The notes below the pieces were generated by a model. It was not told the origin of the DNA, ran no database searches, and saw nothing but the letters and a program-made list of their open reading frames with translations. A stretch of 64,000 nt of DNA from Plectrocnemia conspersa (taxonomy: Eukaryota; Arthropoda; Insecta; Trichoptera; Polycentropodidae): positions 186,001 through 250,000 of the forward strand of contig VTFK01000148.1 of assembly GCA_009617715.1 (NCBI GenBank). The letters are read 5' to 3'. This document shows, one piece after another, positions 37,480 to 50,000 of the stretch; position 1 is the stretch's first letter; the number at the start of each line of letters is the position of its first letter. The position numbers and the translations under genes were made by a program.

Positions 37480-38527
37480 TAGGGATTCTGAAGTCTCGGG
37501 TTTTTTCAATTCCCGGGACTCGAAACCCAATTTTTTTAAATCCCGGGAATTCCCGGGACTCGAGACTTTGATTATTTTTCGTATAATCATGAAAAAAAAT
37601 TATGGAAAAGAATTAACTTATTATTATTAACTTTAATTAACTTATTATTATTAACTTAAATTAATTTTTTATTATTAACTTATATTATTTGTGTTATTGG
37701 TACGATAGGTGAAAATTTATTGAAACAATTTAAAAACACTTTATTCGATATTTATTAAAATTTAATTTATTACAAATTTTTTAATCGAAATATTTATATC
37801 AATATTAAGTTAAAACCTTTACTTTTGTAAGGAAAAATATGTTTTTAAAAACACCAAGACGTTTAATGATGAATCACATAGCCTGTTCCTGGTTTTTGTG
37901 GCATATATTCCAGATGTAGAAAAAACTCTCTCGCTTTCTGTAGATGTTGGCTTAATTGTAAGCAATGATTTGAATAAAAGCTCTAGATTCGGAGTTCGAT
38001 GGATATTTGAGTCTAATATCTGAAACTCCTTTTTAAAGTTGAATTTTTTATTTCTAGTCGTTGAAATATTTTGGTGGTTCGTGTGACAGAGTTGTGCTGA
38101 TTTCAAATATTTTTTTAAAAGGAAATTAACAATAATTTCGGAAGTTAATAAAGTGGCATCTCGACGACTTAGAGCTTCAACTGCCAGTTTTATAGGAGCG
38201 AGTACTTCACAAATAGTTTCCAATACGTGAATGTTCGATTCATTCCAAATTTGGCCGATGCCAAGATCAATTAATGATTTTCTAATGCAATTTCGTAACT
38301 TTCAAAATCTCGAGATCATGGGTAATAAAGAATTCCACCTTGTCTTCATATCGAGACATAAATTAAGCTCGACATCAAATTCGCTCTTTACATATTTTTG
38401 TGAAATTGCGCTTCGGAAAGTCTCGAGTCCCGGGTTATTAATTTTTAAATTCCCGGGACTCGAGACAGCAAAAAATCTTTGAATTCTCGGGAATAAATTC
38501 CCGGGTTGTCTCGACACAGAATCCCTA
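37480..38527 (-). mobile_element. hAT element, non-autonomous, 8-bp target duplication
   Basis: The ends TAGGGATTCTG and CAGAATCCCTA are perfect inverted repeats. They are flanked by an 8-bp duplication ATACTGAT (37472-37479 and 38528-38535). Sub-terminal regions are packed with CCCGGGACTCGAG palindromes. It is 1,048 bp long. An internal deletion has left only the C-terminal part of the transposase, described separately. Confidence 0.95.
37819..38223 (-). pseudogene. hAT transposase C-terminal fragment
   Basis: A 134-codon frame inside the 37480 element ends LLTIKPTSTESERVFSTSG, then NRLCDSSLNVLVFLKTYF. This is the hAT dimerisation domain with its S-x-x-S-E-R-x-F-S core and terminal helix. 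Residues 1-30 (APIKLAVEALSRRDATLLTS) match the region just after the RNase-H-like insertion. The zinc finger and first catalytic residues are absent, so the product would be inactive. The open frame suggests recent loss. Confidence 0.85.
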
Positions 38528-38573
38528 ATACTGATCCACAATGCAAGTTGTATAATACGTATAATTATTGTAT

Positions 38574-38595
38574 TAATAATAATAATAATAATAAT
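38574..38595 (+). repeat. AAT microsatellite
   Basis: A run of seven AAT/TAA units lies just right of the hAT element at 37480-38527. Confidence 0.8.
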
Positions 38596-38639
38596 GTCAC
38601 AAATAACTTAAATGTTCAGTTAATCGTTTTAAATTCGTA

Positions 38640-39200
38640 CCCAGGCCGAGTCGTGGCGCGTGGTCGTCGCTTGAGCGAGCTTAGGGGGCGCCGGGCTATG
38701 GAGGCGCGGGGGTGGCTGGGGCGCGATGACGACAGGGGGCCGGCCAGGGGGGCCGGGGGTGGACCAGACACAGACACAGGCACGCGACGACACCAACACA
38801 TCATCATCGCTGACGTCTTCTCCGTCGTCGTCCTCTTTCTCCATCGTTGCGTCTCCCGTGGTCGATTGCATCGATTTCCAAAATTGGCCAAATTGAAAAC
38901 AAACTGCCGCGATCCGACCCTGGACTTTCGCACCTTCGCGTCATCCTGCCTTTGGCGGCGCCTTTGACCTCACTCTTCGAACGTATCGATTCACAGCGTG
39001 TCAGGAAAAAAAAGGTTGCGGACCGCTGGTCGTACGGTTGTAGCAGTCGATTGCCCGACACGGTCTATTTTATCGCCACTGTATTTTATTTGATAATTTT
39101 TATTTTTATTCGAAAGCTTCGTTCGTTAGGCGCTAATTAAGGATCGTGTCAGATTGGAATGGAGAGTAGGGGATAGGGTCAGTGTGTCGAGCCACCGTCC
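38640..39200 (-). promoter_or_regulatory. GC-rich island, candidate promoter with acidic N-terminal frame
   Basis: About 560 bp of CpG-containing sequence in AT-rich DNA. On the minus strand an ATG at 38871 opens MQSTTGDATMEKEDDDGEDV, followed by SDDDVLVSS, then a proline-rich stretch and a possible GTACGA donor near 38645. On the plus strand GGGTCAGTGTGT (about 39179) resembles an initiator, and the tandem first-exon cassettes begin 1.5 kb to the right. It could be a promoter for either strand. No domain identifies a product. Confidence 0.35.
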
Positions 39201-39989
39201 CCCGCCTCGCTGTTGAAATTATTATGGAGTAGTGGACTGAGTCAAAGAAAGCTTTAATAACATTTCCAGTAGTCTCTACGACAGTAAATAGCTATTTGAA
39301 ATGAATTTCAAACTTGTTTTTAAGTCATAAGAAAAATATATAAGCGCAAGCGATAAAGAAGCAAATATAAAAATATAATAATCTTACTTTTCATGATGAT
39401 TATATTTGGTAATCCTAAAATGAATGTTTTTTTAATGAAACTAAAAATACAGATATAACAAAATACGAACTCATATATCAACAACCAAACTGATAATTCG
39501 GGATTACAGAATACATTAAATGGTTAGGTATTTTAAGAATTAATGGTCATTAACATTTTAACAGACTGTCAATAAATCTCCAATTGCGGATGCTAACACG
39601 TCATAGCGACAATAATAAAATTACTTTTGTCATTACATATGTATATATGTACATACAATTCGGAGGAATATGTGTAATTATTGTATTAAAATATTTTATA
39701 TTTGCTTTTCACGAAGCTATTTTATAATGCATTTATAATAATAAATTTTATGGTAAATATATAATTAATTATTTAAAATAAAAACATAAAAAAATTATTT
39801 AAAAAAATACCATTTACCAACTTCTCATTTTAATACATATTACAATATAAATTACTAATGTACATACCAATCTATTTTTTTTTTAAGTCATCCCTTGAGC
39901 ATGAGACTTAACACTGTCGAAATTGCTTGTTAAAATTAACATATAATATCTTAGTTATTTACGACTTACAAAACAAGCTTATTTGTTAC

Positions 39990-40110
39990 GCCGACACATT
40001 CTGTTTGGGGTGACCGGGTTTTTAAAATTTCCAGGATTTAAGATACCCGTTTTAAAAGTTCCGTGAATTCACGCTACTTGAGACTTTGACTATTATTCAT
40101 TTAAATCTAT
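39990..40110. mobile_element. Fragment of the 37480-type hAT family
   Basis: ATTCTGTTTGGGG, then GGGTTTTTAAAATTTCCAGG and CTTGAGACTTTGACTATT, align in order with the left end of the 37480 element (ATTCTGAAGTCTCGGG ... CTCGAGACTTTGATTATT). The right end is missing. Confidence 0.6.
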
Positions 40111-40708
40111 CAAAAAGGCTGAAAACTTGTGTATTATTTTTTAAAACATGCAATAGTGGCGATATTTGTTTTATTATGTATACAACTGTGAACGACGATA
40201 TTGAAGTACTTTATATTTCGCATCAATAGTCAGACTGAAGCGAGCACCCGACTCTTTGATCACCCGATCGCTTCTTCGGCAATGTATATCCCTTTTGCCT
40301 GATGAGATATCGAATGAACGCACTATTTGTGATTATTTTAATTGACAAATCGTCTTTAGCAACTAACTGAGCGACAGTTTTATTGAGCGTTTTTTTCCTT
40401 CACTAAATTTGATAGTTATGGCGCACTTAATTTTATTATTTTTGCACTGTTCTTCGGTGTAAATTTTATAATAATATACGTAAACAAAAGAAATATATTT
40501 AATTATATTAATAAAATAAAAAATTGAATTTGCTTTGATTAATTTTCGAGCCGTCGGTAATGCATTCGGTTGTTTCGACCAATAAAATACAAGCATTCAA
40601 ATATAAAACAAAATGGCCGACACTACCGTGACAACAGTTTTAAATAATTATTATTTATAAACAAAATTTTGCTTTAATTCGTCATGTACGTTGTTCGATT
40701 TAACTGAA

Positions 40709-40715
40709 TATAAAT
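40709..40715 (+). promoter_or_regulatory. TATA-like box of cassette 1
   Basis: TATAAAT lies 129 bp before the ATG at 40838. The same box is kept in the second unit. In DNA this AT-rich the box alone means little; its conservation in both units is the argument. Confidence 0.35.
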
Positions 40716-40837
40716 AATCAGATTGCAAATTAACTAGGTGTGTTATAACTATGAAAATTAAATACATACATAATGTGTTGAGGAGTAGAATAATACATTG
40801 ATTAAGCTAAATAAACAATCATAAAACAATCTTCGTA

Positions 40838-40887
40838 ATGAAATCTTCAAATTTTGAATTCCCAGCGACGGGCTCCGAGGCCGAAAA
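40838..40887 (+). CDS. First coding exon, copy A (alternative)
   Basis: ATG opens 16 complete codons, MKSSNFEFPATGSEAE, plus two bases AA before the donor GTGAGT at 40888. Without splicing the frame stops two codons later, so a spliced exon is the sensible reading. Compared with copy B, differences are TCT/TCA (silent), one Ser/Thr change and a block of four codons (PATG versus SSQC). The flanking NFEF and SEAE are identical. The upstream leader is as diverged as the exon or more. The peptide has no recognised domain; it is a short, polar, probably cytoplasmic N-terminus. The best downstream partner seen is the exon at 59511, whose phase fits. Confidence 0.5.
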
Positions 40888-40902
40888 GTGAGTTTTTCCT
40901 TT

Positions 40903-40909
40903 TATAAAT
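40903..40909 (+). promoter_or_regulatory. TATA-like box of cassette 2
   Basis: TATAAAT lies 118 bp before the ATG at 41021, at the equivalent position to the box in unit 1 and directly after unit 1's donor. Confidence 0.35.
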
Positions 40910-41020
40910 TATCGGATTGCAAATTAACTAGGTGTGTTATAACTATAAAAATTAAATATATACATCATATGTTTAGGATAAGAAGAATACATTGATTAAA
41001 TTAGATAAACAATCTTCGTA

Positions 41021-41070
41021 ATGAAATCAACAAATTTTGAATTCTCGTCGCAGTGCTCCGAGGCCGAAAA
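41021..41070 (+). CDS. First coding exon, copy B (alternative)
   Basis: ATG opens MKSTNFEFSSQCSEAE plus AA, then the donor GTGAGT at 41071. Length, phase and donor are the same as in copy A at 40838. A transcript starting at either cassette would encode proteins differing only in the first 16 residues. Copy A could not be spliced onto copy B as an internal exon, because no acceptor is seen between them. Mutually exclusive promoter use is therefore the likely arrangement. This is inferred from sequence only. Confidence 0.5.
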
Positions 41071-41099
41071 GTGAGTTTTTGCTTTTATATTACATAAAC

Positions 41100-44000
41100 A
41101 TTATCATTGCTTCCGATTTAATGCACATATACGGTAGATTTAAAAATTGCAAATAAAACAGGTACATTTAAACGTGAACGTGTAATATATCATTAATATG
41201 TATGTGGATTGAAAGTTAATGTCGATCAAATCGGCGCTGTCGCAGTGGGAACGCTATATATATAAGCCAACGGACAGCTTATAAATGTGTAGTTTTTTTG
41301 ATGTTATCTAATAAACGACATTTTACAATGATTATAAATATGTGATTGCATACTTGGAATAATCGATAGGCAAAATATCTAGGTGGGCTATTTTAATTCC
41401 GATGTGGCAAAATATGTATACGCCATGGTTTTTATTCAATTTTTGTTCTGTGCCATCATTCCTCTTTTGGAATAGCCAAATTCAAGATATTCAGTTACAT
41501 CAAACTTATGTTGTATGTCCTTTATAAAAATATAATACTTGCTGACAGTGACTTCAACATGAGAAGATTCACTTTTTGTTTATATATACCAATTCTCGAT
41601 TTTTAAAGATATCACTTGAAAATACGATAGATTGTGCACATAATAAAGCTGCTTCTATTTTAAAGGTTCATTTTACCTAAGAAGAACATAACAAATGTAT
41701 TTTGCATGCACTGCATAATTCATCGTTGGTTTTAAGTTGTGAAATGCTTTGAAGCACCTTTGTATGACAGTTTTTATTAAATCATAAAAATCACTGCAAG
41801 ATAGCTTTTCCAAAAATTATATGAGGAAAACAGTGAAAATATCGAGCACCTATTACTGAATACAGAGGTTCGTTTGCTGTCAAAAGGCATTTATCTTCGT
41901 CGAGTTGTTTCGGTATGAGACAGTGTCACGTCTTTCGTAAGTGATAAAAAATGAAATAGTTAATATAACGGGTGGCATGTTTAACTTGTCAGATATATTT
42001 ATATAATAAATTTTGGGACACCCTATATGATATATTGTAAAATATTATTTATTATTGTTTTTTTAAGTGCTTTATAGATGTTGACTCACATTTAAAATAT
42101 TTAAAGCGACATAATATATCGACGTTTGCAAATCATGGTATTTTGCAGTTTTGGTATTTTGATCGTTATTAATTAATAAATTACCATTAGAAGAATCTTC
42201 TATGGCTTTACTCAAACTGAAGTTTCTTTATAAATTAAAGGCTCGTGAATAACCTTTTCAAAACAAATGTTCAGAAATATTGACACGCTTTTGGTGGTAG
42301 TTTATGGTTTCAAGTTTCACGTTTAAAAATTTTCACGTTCTTCCTCATTATGTTTTTTAACTAAATTTAATTGAATCATTTATTTTTGTTTTTAAATACA
42401 CGTGTTATGCACAAAAGAGTTATTGCGTCATTAATTTCAACTTTCATATTATTTGTGATATTTTATTTTCGGAAAAATTGGGTAATTAAAATATACTAAG
42501 CTATACGGCCTAATAAAATACAACATACAATTTTACTCATAATGTCGATTACGTATAAAACCTGTTGCTTATTGTATTCAAAGAAAAAATAATTAACTCT
42601 CGAATCACAAAGCTTTTGTAAATCTTAAAACCTGGCTTGATCCAAGGTTAGACTTATTGCTTCATAATTGTCGTTATCGTGTGTTATCTCAGTAAACAAA
42701 ATGTAAACATTTTAAATTCACAATGTAAAATAGAAGCTCTTATTTAATTGAAAACCGCTACATTGAACTTTTGCATTCGATGCATTTTAGCGGAAGATAT
42801 TTTATTTTAACATGGATTCAATAAAAATAATGTAACATATAAATGGTATCTACGACAAAAGCTCCACGAACTTTTAGTACATAGCAAAATATCTAGCAGA
42901 CTAATGCTCCAGCTGACAAATGGTACGCATGACATTTGTCCCAATATCATAATACCTCAAAGAAAATATTCATAATGATTTTTTAAAATAGAGCGCTTAA
43001 TAAATTGATAAATCGAGGGGTGACAAAAACTTAAGAATATTTTTTTGCAAATGCAAGTAAGCCAAGCAAATCAAATCCGATCGCGAAATATAAATTTAAC
43101 GTGGGAGTGTCGAATTCTTTAAAATAAAAAACTTTATTTACATAAAAAGCATATACGCTCCTAAGTCATAATGCTTGCACTACACTCTCTGGAAGCTGTC
43201 CGAACCGAAGTTCAACTGAAGTCGGCCGAGGTCGCTGACTTCTGAGTAGCGGTCACACTGCCACAAATTTCATATGCCGTCCGGACGGCGGGCGTGAATG
43301 ATGTACAGCTGGCTTATTTGCGTGCGATTGAAAAATGTGCCAAATAATCGCAATTTTTAAATTGTTTTATTATTAAAATTGCGCTACTACGAAAAAAATA
43401 TTTTATAAACCTCGTAAAAAAGCCATTGTTTATTTCGTCCCACGTTATGACAAGACAGACAACATTGTTTTTACTTAAAAAATGTGTAATCTTTAATGAA
43501 AATAACAAATTTCAATAACTCGATTACGGGAAACAATGAATCGTTTGCGCCCGATTTATTATATTATAAACCGGCCACATCAAAAATCCATTTCTTTAAC
43601 TATGTCAGCAGGTTAATGCGTTAAAATGCATAAAATCTTCCCTTTTATTAATTTTTTCCTTCAAAACGTCTTTTACGTTAACTCTCTCTAAAGGTAAATG
43701 AAATGTTAATGCAAATTTAAAAAAAATCGCTTTTACATTTTAATAGAGTTTTCATAGTTGATCTAAAAAAAAATTCTGTTTATGTTATATATGTTTAATT
43801 AAAATTTGTTTGATGTAAAAATTAGCAGATAAGCTAAATAAATTAATAAAATAATAAATAAATAAATCGGTTTCGAGAACTTTATTGCATCGTTAATAAA
43901 TAACCCACTGAGTTTTGTCACATCAGCTACAAAACCGAATGAATATAAGATAAATCGTATTATTGAGTGAAATTAGTACGAGGTCTTTCGATTATGGATA

Positions 44001-45870
44001 AGGATGCCAATGAATGACTAATTATTTTTTTAATTTACACGTGCAAGTGTTCTATGTTGTTTTCCCATCGAAGTATTAATGATTTATTTTTTGTTAAGCC
44101 AATGGAATCCGAATAGATATAAATACTCAATAATGTCAAACGGCAAATTGAATCTTACATTAATTTAGGAAAATTGCATCTCAAGGAATATAATTGTTAT
44201 CGTAGTAATAAATAATATATATAATAAATCTTACTTGGATATCATATTTTCATTAATTTCTTTAAAGCTAATTCGTAATGACACTTCAACGAGTAAACTT
44301 ATAATTTTTGTTTCTGTTTTAGGTGACACTAGTGTAGACCATTTGTCAGCTAGATTTTTGGTAGTGGACTTACATACATATATTTGTTATTGCAAAAGTC
44401 AAAAAATAATAAAAAAGAGACGTAGTAAAACATTTACTCTATGATATTTATTTTTATTTTCATCTCTCAAATATGAGATTAATTTTCAGATTAGGACAAA
44501 AATAGATAGTTCCAATTATTAAAAATCCGATTTAATACAATAATATAAATAAATTGTATAATAATATGTTTTTTATTTCGAAAATAATTATGAATCGATT
44601 ATATTGCTTATAAATAGATATATTTGCTGTTACTATGGTTTTCTGCTCACCGTGCGATATATTTATTTTTAACCAATCTTCTTAACGCTTTCTTCTTTTA
44701 AATACAATAGACCCTTTCCTCCAACGAAAAAAATCGTCTGGTATCATTTAGGCACAGCAGTAATTCACATGATTTCTTTTATGCTTAAACATAGCAAAAA
44801 CGTGCCTTTTTCCTTCGTTCAATTAAAACATTCTCCCAGCCGAAATATAAGCAATAAAAGTTACTTAAAATATATTTTCTATTACTATATTACAACGTGC
44901 TTAATATTAATTAAGTATGATATCGTACAAATATTATTTGTATTATGAATAAAAATATATTTTTCAATTAACTCACAAATCACAAATTCATAATATATTG
45001 TACATAACTACCAATAAAATATTATTTAGTTTACTCCCTCTATGTTTAAGCATCTTCAGATATAATTTATTTAGCAAATACTATAACCATCAAGAGCAAT
45101 TATATTAATTAATTATAATAATACATTAATAAATTATTGAACATATCAATATTACGTATTTATAAATCTAATTGTAATTTTTATTATTTTTAACAGATGT
45201 CGCTATAAATCATATTCTCGATTACTGGTATTTATCTAAAGCTGCATCTACGAATTGAACAATTACTTAGTGAATTAATATTATGTATTTAAATTATAGA
45301 TTAAACATTATTCCAAGTATTAAATATGCTTTTATAATTTTTCAAAAATATTTTACAACGAAAAGGAAGGCTACATACTTGTGTAAAAAATATCATCAAA
45401 TTGCTAACCTTGTTTATTTTATTTTCTATTCTTAGTCCTTAAGCCTGCATCAGGGCCATGACCTCCTGGACAAGGTTTCGCAATCTCCCCGTTCCTGAAT
45501 TTAATCTCCCACTGACTCAAGATCAGCGTCTAATATAGACGTAATCTTTGCCAGCGGTTAGCTAAAACTTCGATTCAACTACAGCAGTATCTTGTATTCT
45601 AGCTAAATTTTACGATCTCGAAAATGTCGATAGAAATAAATCTCCGTGATTGTTTTTATTAAGACCTTTTTTGCTACTGCAGCGGTCCAACGTGGCCTGA
45701 ATAATCTTGAAGCTGTGTTAAAACTTGGTTCTTTCGATAACAGCAAATCATTTAGTATTTCTTACGAGTCGTAATAGAATGTTATTTAATAAGCTTTTAT
45801 GATAATTAATAGCCTCTGCATATTCAAATTATTGTAGCTATTCAACTCCATAACAAATTAGCATAAACTC
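41100..45870. other. AT-rich presumed intron, no firm gene
   Basis: At 41219 an ATG opens MSIKSALSQWERYIYKPTDS, close to blocks that loosely resemble the cassettes (ATTGCAAAT and GTCGCAGTG). It may be a decayed third copy. A GC-richer patch at 43150-43310 (GTCGGCCGAGGTCGCTGAC, GGTCACACTGCCA) is not recognised. The rest shows nothing. Confidence 0.45.
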
Positions 45871-45876
45871 TCAACC

Positions 45877-47061
45877 CAAGGGTCAGTAAAATGTGACTCG
45901 CAAGCTAAATGCAGCCCTTGGAGATATAGCTTTCTAAAAAATGAATGTACAATTAATATTGCATTATTTTTAAAGTTATAATATACACTATGTATCATAC
46001 ATTTAATTTAGCTAATTAAAATTACTATGTATTATTTTGAACTGCCGAAAAAAAATATCATAAACATTATTTTTAACTGAAATATTTCATTTAAAAAAAT
46101 AATTCTATTTTTAAATTAACTTGTACTTTTAGTAGAAAAGTAGAGATAAATAAAAAAATACACATGTAAGAATACCTCTTTATATATAGAGGTATGAAAT
46201 GATTGTGATTAGTCACTTTTTTGGCACCCATCGCGCGAATTTCAGTTATCCTTGTTCCACAGATTCATGATAAGGGAAATTGCGCTTCATCAAACATCAT
46301 ACAAAGTTCAATCATAAACTTTATCTATCTAGTCATAAACGTCAATTTATATTTCTTTAAATTTACATTAACGTGTGTTTCTTAAGTGCCCAACTCAAGC
46401 CCTCTGTTCTATGCGCTATTTATTAATGACATAAATACGGTAGTTACATAATCCGTTTTTTTTTTCTATAAGTCGATAGATGTATTCAGTATGTTGCAGG
46501 AAGAAAATCTCTCTAAGGAATTATTTAGATATACTATAGAGATAGACTTCTATTAACCATCCACTATTTAATGTCGGAAAGACATAATTCCGTCAAACAT
46601 CTCGAAATCACATCAACGAAAAATCTTTGTTTTAAGGAACGCGTTCCACTTTGACGATCCGTCAATTATGAAACCTAAGGATTTCAATAATGCCGTAATT
46701 TTTAATACTTTTAATTAATTGACCGAAAAAATAAACCGAGTACGCCACGTTTATTGATTAGCAAAACCAAATCATTTAAATACTATTGGTTCGATATATT
46801 AAATGGCAATACAAGTGACAAATGGGTGCCGCCCGAACTGAATCTAAAACTAAAATTTTGTCTTTATGGCGCTTTAACAGATTTAATATAATATGAAGTA
46901 CGATTAAAAGTGGATCCTTTCAAGGAAAAAACAGAAAGTGATCTGCACAATAATTGGACAAAAAAAGTCAAATTGAACTTGAGTTATTTTATTTCTTTAC
47001 GTGTAGCCGCTGATTAAATGTCTTATGTGACTCGCGAGGCTATACAGGTTGCCGACCTTTG
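45877..47061. mobile_element. Decayed hAT element with nested retrotransposon fragment
   Basis: The left end, CAAGGGTCAGTAAAATGTGA followed by CTCGCAAGCTAAATGCAGCC, is an imperfect inverted match of the right end (reverse complement CAAAGGTCGGCAACCTGT ... CTCGCGAGTCACAT). This is the GGTCGGCAACC ... GGCTCGCGAGCCACA layout of one hAT group. No 8-bp duplication remains. The interior contains the reverse-transcriptase fragment at about 46384-46730. Confidence 0.6.
46384..46730 (+). pseudogene. Non-LTR reverse-transcriptase fragment
   Basis: The plus strand reads PNSSPLFYALFINDINTVVT, the P-L-L-F-x-x-F-I-N-D-I segment upstream of the catalytic box. Decayed palm and thumb sequence with several stops follows. 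CACTATTTAATGTCGGAAA resembles the equivalent position of the copy at 35860. Confidence 0.6.
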
Positions 47062-47069
47062 CTTTATAT

Positions 47070-50000
47070 TAACTAGACAAAAAAAGTAGCAATGGCCTTA
47101 AGTGTAAATTTGCTTGCACTATAATTTTTAACATTTCTGCATGCACAATTTTTTTTATAGTATTGAATATTTTTTCAACTGGTTACAAAATAACACTCAC
47201 TTTTAATACATATACTATTGCTAATACCAAATAGTGGGAATAAAACTTGAAAATATAAGCCCTTAAGTTTTATTTTATTTTTTTGTATTATTAATCTTCC
47301 ATTGCAACTAATGCGTTACAACGGGGTAAATCTGTACTGTGATTTTAACGTAAAATCTTTCATAAAAAAAAATATGTAAAACATAAATTACAAAAAAATA
47401 TGTTTGATACAAATGACTTTTGTGCCATAAATTATATTGAAATATATTTTTGCCGAACATTTAGGTTTGATAATGCACTTTCACAAAAACTTCAATGATT
47501 TTGATTTCACAAAGTTCTCATTGGGCACAGAATATATTTTTCTAAGAGCAACATGATTTGGATAAACAACTTTTAAAAACTAAATTCTGATTATCATCTA
47601 AAACTTTATTGAAACAATTTTTTTAAACTAAAACTTAAGTTTAATTTTAGTTAAATAACAATGAATAGCTTTTGAGAGATTTTGTTAAATAGTGTTGATA
47701 TTCGTAACATATTTTAATGCAAAATCGGATTTTCTACAATAAATATCGACCCTGTTTTATGATAAAAAATCACCCCGAGTTATATTTATATTGCAAAACT
47801 TTGTCTTGATAGACAGTTTATTAAAAAAAATTTCATTTTTAAACATACATATAAGCAAACCTAATTGTTAATTTTATGTAAATTGCGTTTTTTCGCTATT
47901 AAACTATTTAAAAATATGGCTGAATTATTTTATGAAATCAGAATTTTTAAATATGGATCGCAGTAACATAGAGTTTGGAAAACACTGCTCTAACATGTAT
48001 TCATATATCTCGAAAGATCTATATTTTTAATATTTTCAACAACAATGCAATATTTTAACGCACTCCTTCAAAAATTGTAGATGTAATTGAAAATTTGCCC
48101 TAGACTCCTACTTTAATATGGAGGTAATAGACAATCTGTTTATTATAATTATAAAATTTTAAAATCAGAAATTTCAGATAATCAGTATTTCGACTACAAG
48201 ATTGTATTATGAAAGTAGACACGCAAGGCAAGTATGTCAAATTAAATTAATTGCACACTCAATTAATGGTATGACATTTTTGCAAGAAATTTGTGCCCAG
48301 GGCAATCGTTCCAAATTAACTCGAAACATCTCTAAGGATTGCTGTTTTTGCTCCATACAATAAAATATTTTAAAACGCAGTATATTTCGTTGTATTTAGA
48401 ACGCTATATATTTTTTAAATACGCCTATCTTGTAGCTTTTTGAGCATACGTCTACAGTAGTATAATAACAACTTTGGCCGCACTTGATCTTGAATTACTA
48501 ATTTATTTACTGCCAGAGGCTGGACTTGCCTTTCACTTGTCCAACCGAAATATTTTCTCACTCGTGTAGAAACTGTTGGCGACTGTCTGCCTCATCTGGT
48601 TCTTCTCCAAGAAACGCGAGAAGAAAGATTAATTAATTCTACATTAGGAAACTTTTCGCATAATCTCAATAAGCGCCGTCATCCGTGTTGCAATCGTTCG
48701 TTGAAAACAATTCATTGTTTTTATTCAAAATGCGTGGATTGTTTTAAAAATGTGTTTCATTAGTCAGATTTCACGTTAAGTTTCAAAATATAATAAGAAC
48801 ATTTTTCAATACACTATTACAGATAACCTATGGGAAATAAAAATTCTTTATAAAATAAGATAAGATTATAATAATTACAGTCTAGTCAACTCATAGCAAA
48901 TCAGTGATTTTTTAAATTTGATATTCTTATAAAACACTACAATAAATAAATTTTAATAAAAAAAAAATATTTTTTGACAAAATAACTAATTGAAAAATTA
49001 AATATATTCTTGAAAATTTAAAATAAAATAATAGAAGGATCAAATACTAATTAAAATATATTTAGTCTAAGTTTTGGGGAATGCTTCTGTCTCATAAGCT
49101 AATAAGTTCTTTGACATTTTGTTATAATGTTTTAATTTCTGTTTTTTTTCTATTGTAGCTAATGATTAAGTTTTTTAAATTAGTATAAAAAAATGTATTA
49201 TAAATTATTTTTATCGATTTCTTTTAGATGACTAATTGTTTTATTTAGAGATGTTTTCGCCTTCCGCTTGGTCGCTTTCTTCTTCTTTTACTTGATCTTT
49301 AGAATTGATCATCAAAAAAATTGATCACTTTTTTGTTGCATCAACAGCATGGGCATGGTCCTACCCGTCCTACTGTTACTATCCTTCATCAAGTTCATCA
49401 GTCAGAAAGAGCCTCACAGAGTCATTTTTTCGTACTCGTTCGCTAGATTAGATTACTCCTTGATCTTGGGATTATTATATTTTCTAAATTCGTATTAATA
49501 ATACAATGAAATCGAAGTTAAATAGAAAAAATACAAGGTTTATAGAAATAACTTTGAAGTTCTACCGGTTGTTTCCATTATCATTAATTATTCATTTATA
49601 TTCAATTCTATAATTCGAAAAGTTCATTTTCATATTTTGTAACATCCACGCCCGTTACAACATAATATTTTTTACGAATGGGGGGAAAGAATCTTCTTAT
49701 ACGTTGAACTTTCTTATTTTTATGTTGTGTTCTTAACATAAATTTAGTCACTTTTGGAGAGATTGTATACGCGTGCTGATTAGACAAACGATCGTTGGCG
49801 ATACAATAATGTAAACGGAGAAAACCGCAAGGTCAAAGACCAAGAGCTATAGTCACTTTATTATCTTGAATCATATGAAATTCCGGCGTGTTAATGGGGG
49901 GTTTAGAAACAAAGCCGACAATGTTCATTCATTCAAGAATAACGTATTAATTCAAATTAAATACATTTTATCATATTATAATTAACTTTAAAATTTAAAA

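Larger units (their letters stand above)
40709..41091 (+). repeat. Tandem duplication of a TATA-leader-first-exon cassette
   Basis: Unit 1 (40709-40902) and unit 2 (40903-41091) align almost end to end. Each starts TATAAAT, followed three to five bases later by GATTGCAAATTAACTAGGTG. Each has CAATCTTCGTA before an ATG, and each ends with GAGGCCGAAAAGTGAGTTTTT. The leader has diverged by substitutions and small deletions (129 versus 118 bp from TATA to ATG), while the exon keeps its length. Confidence 0.95.
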
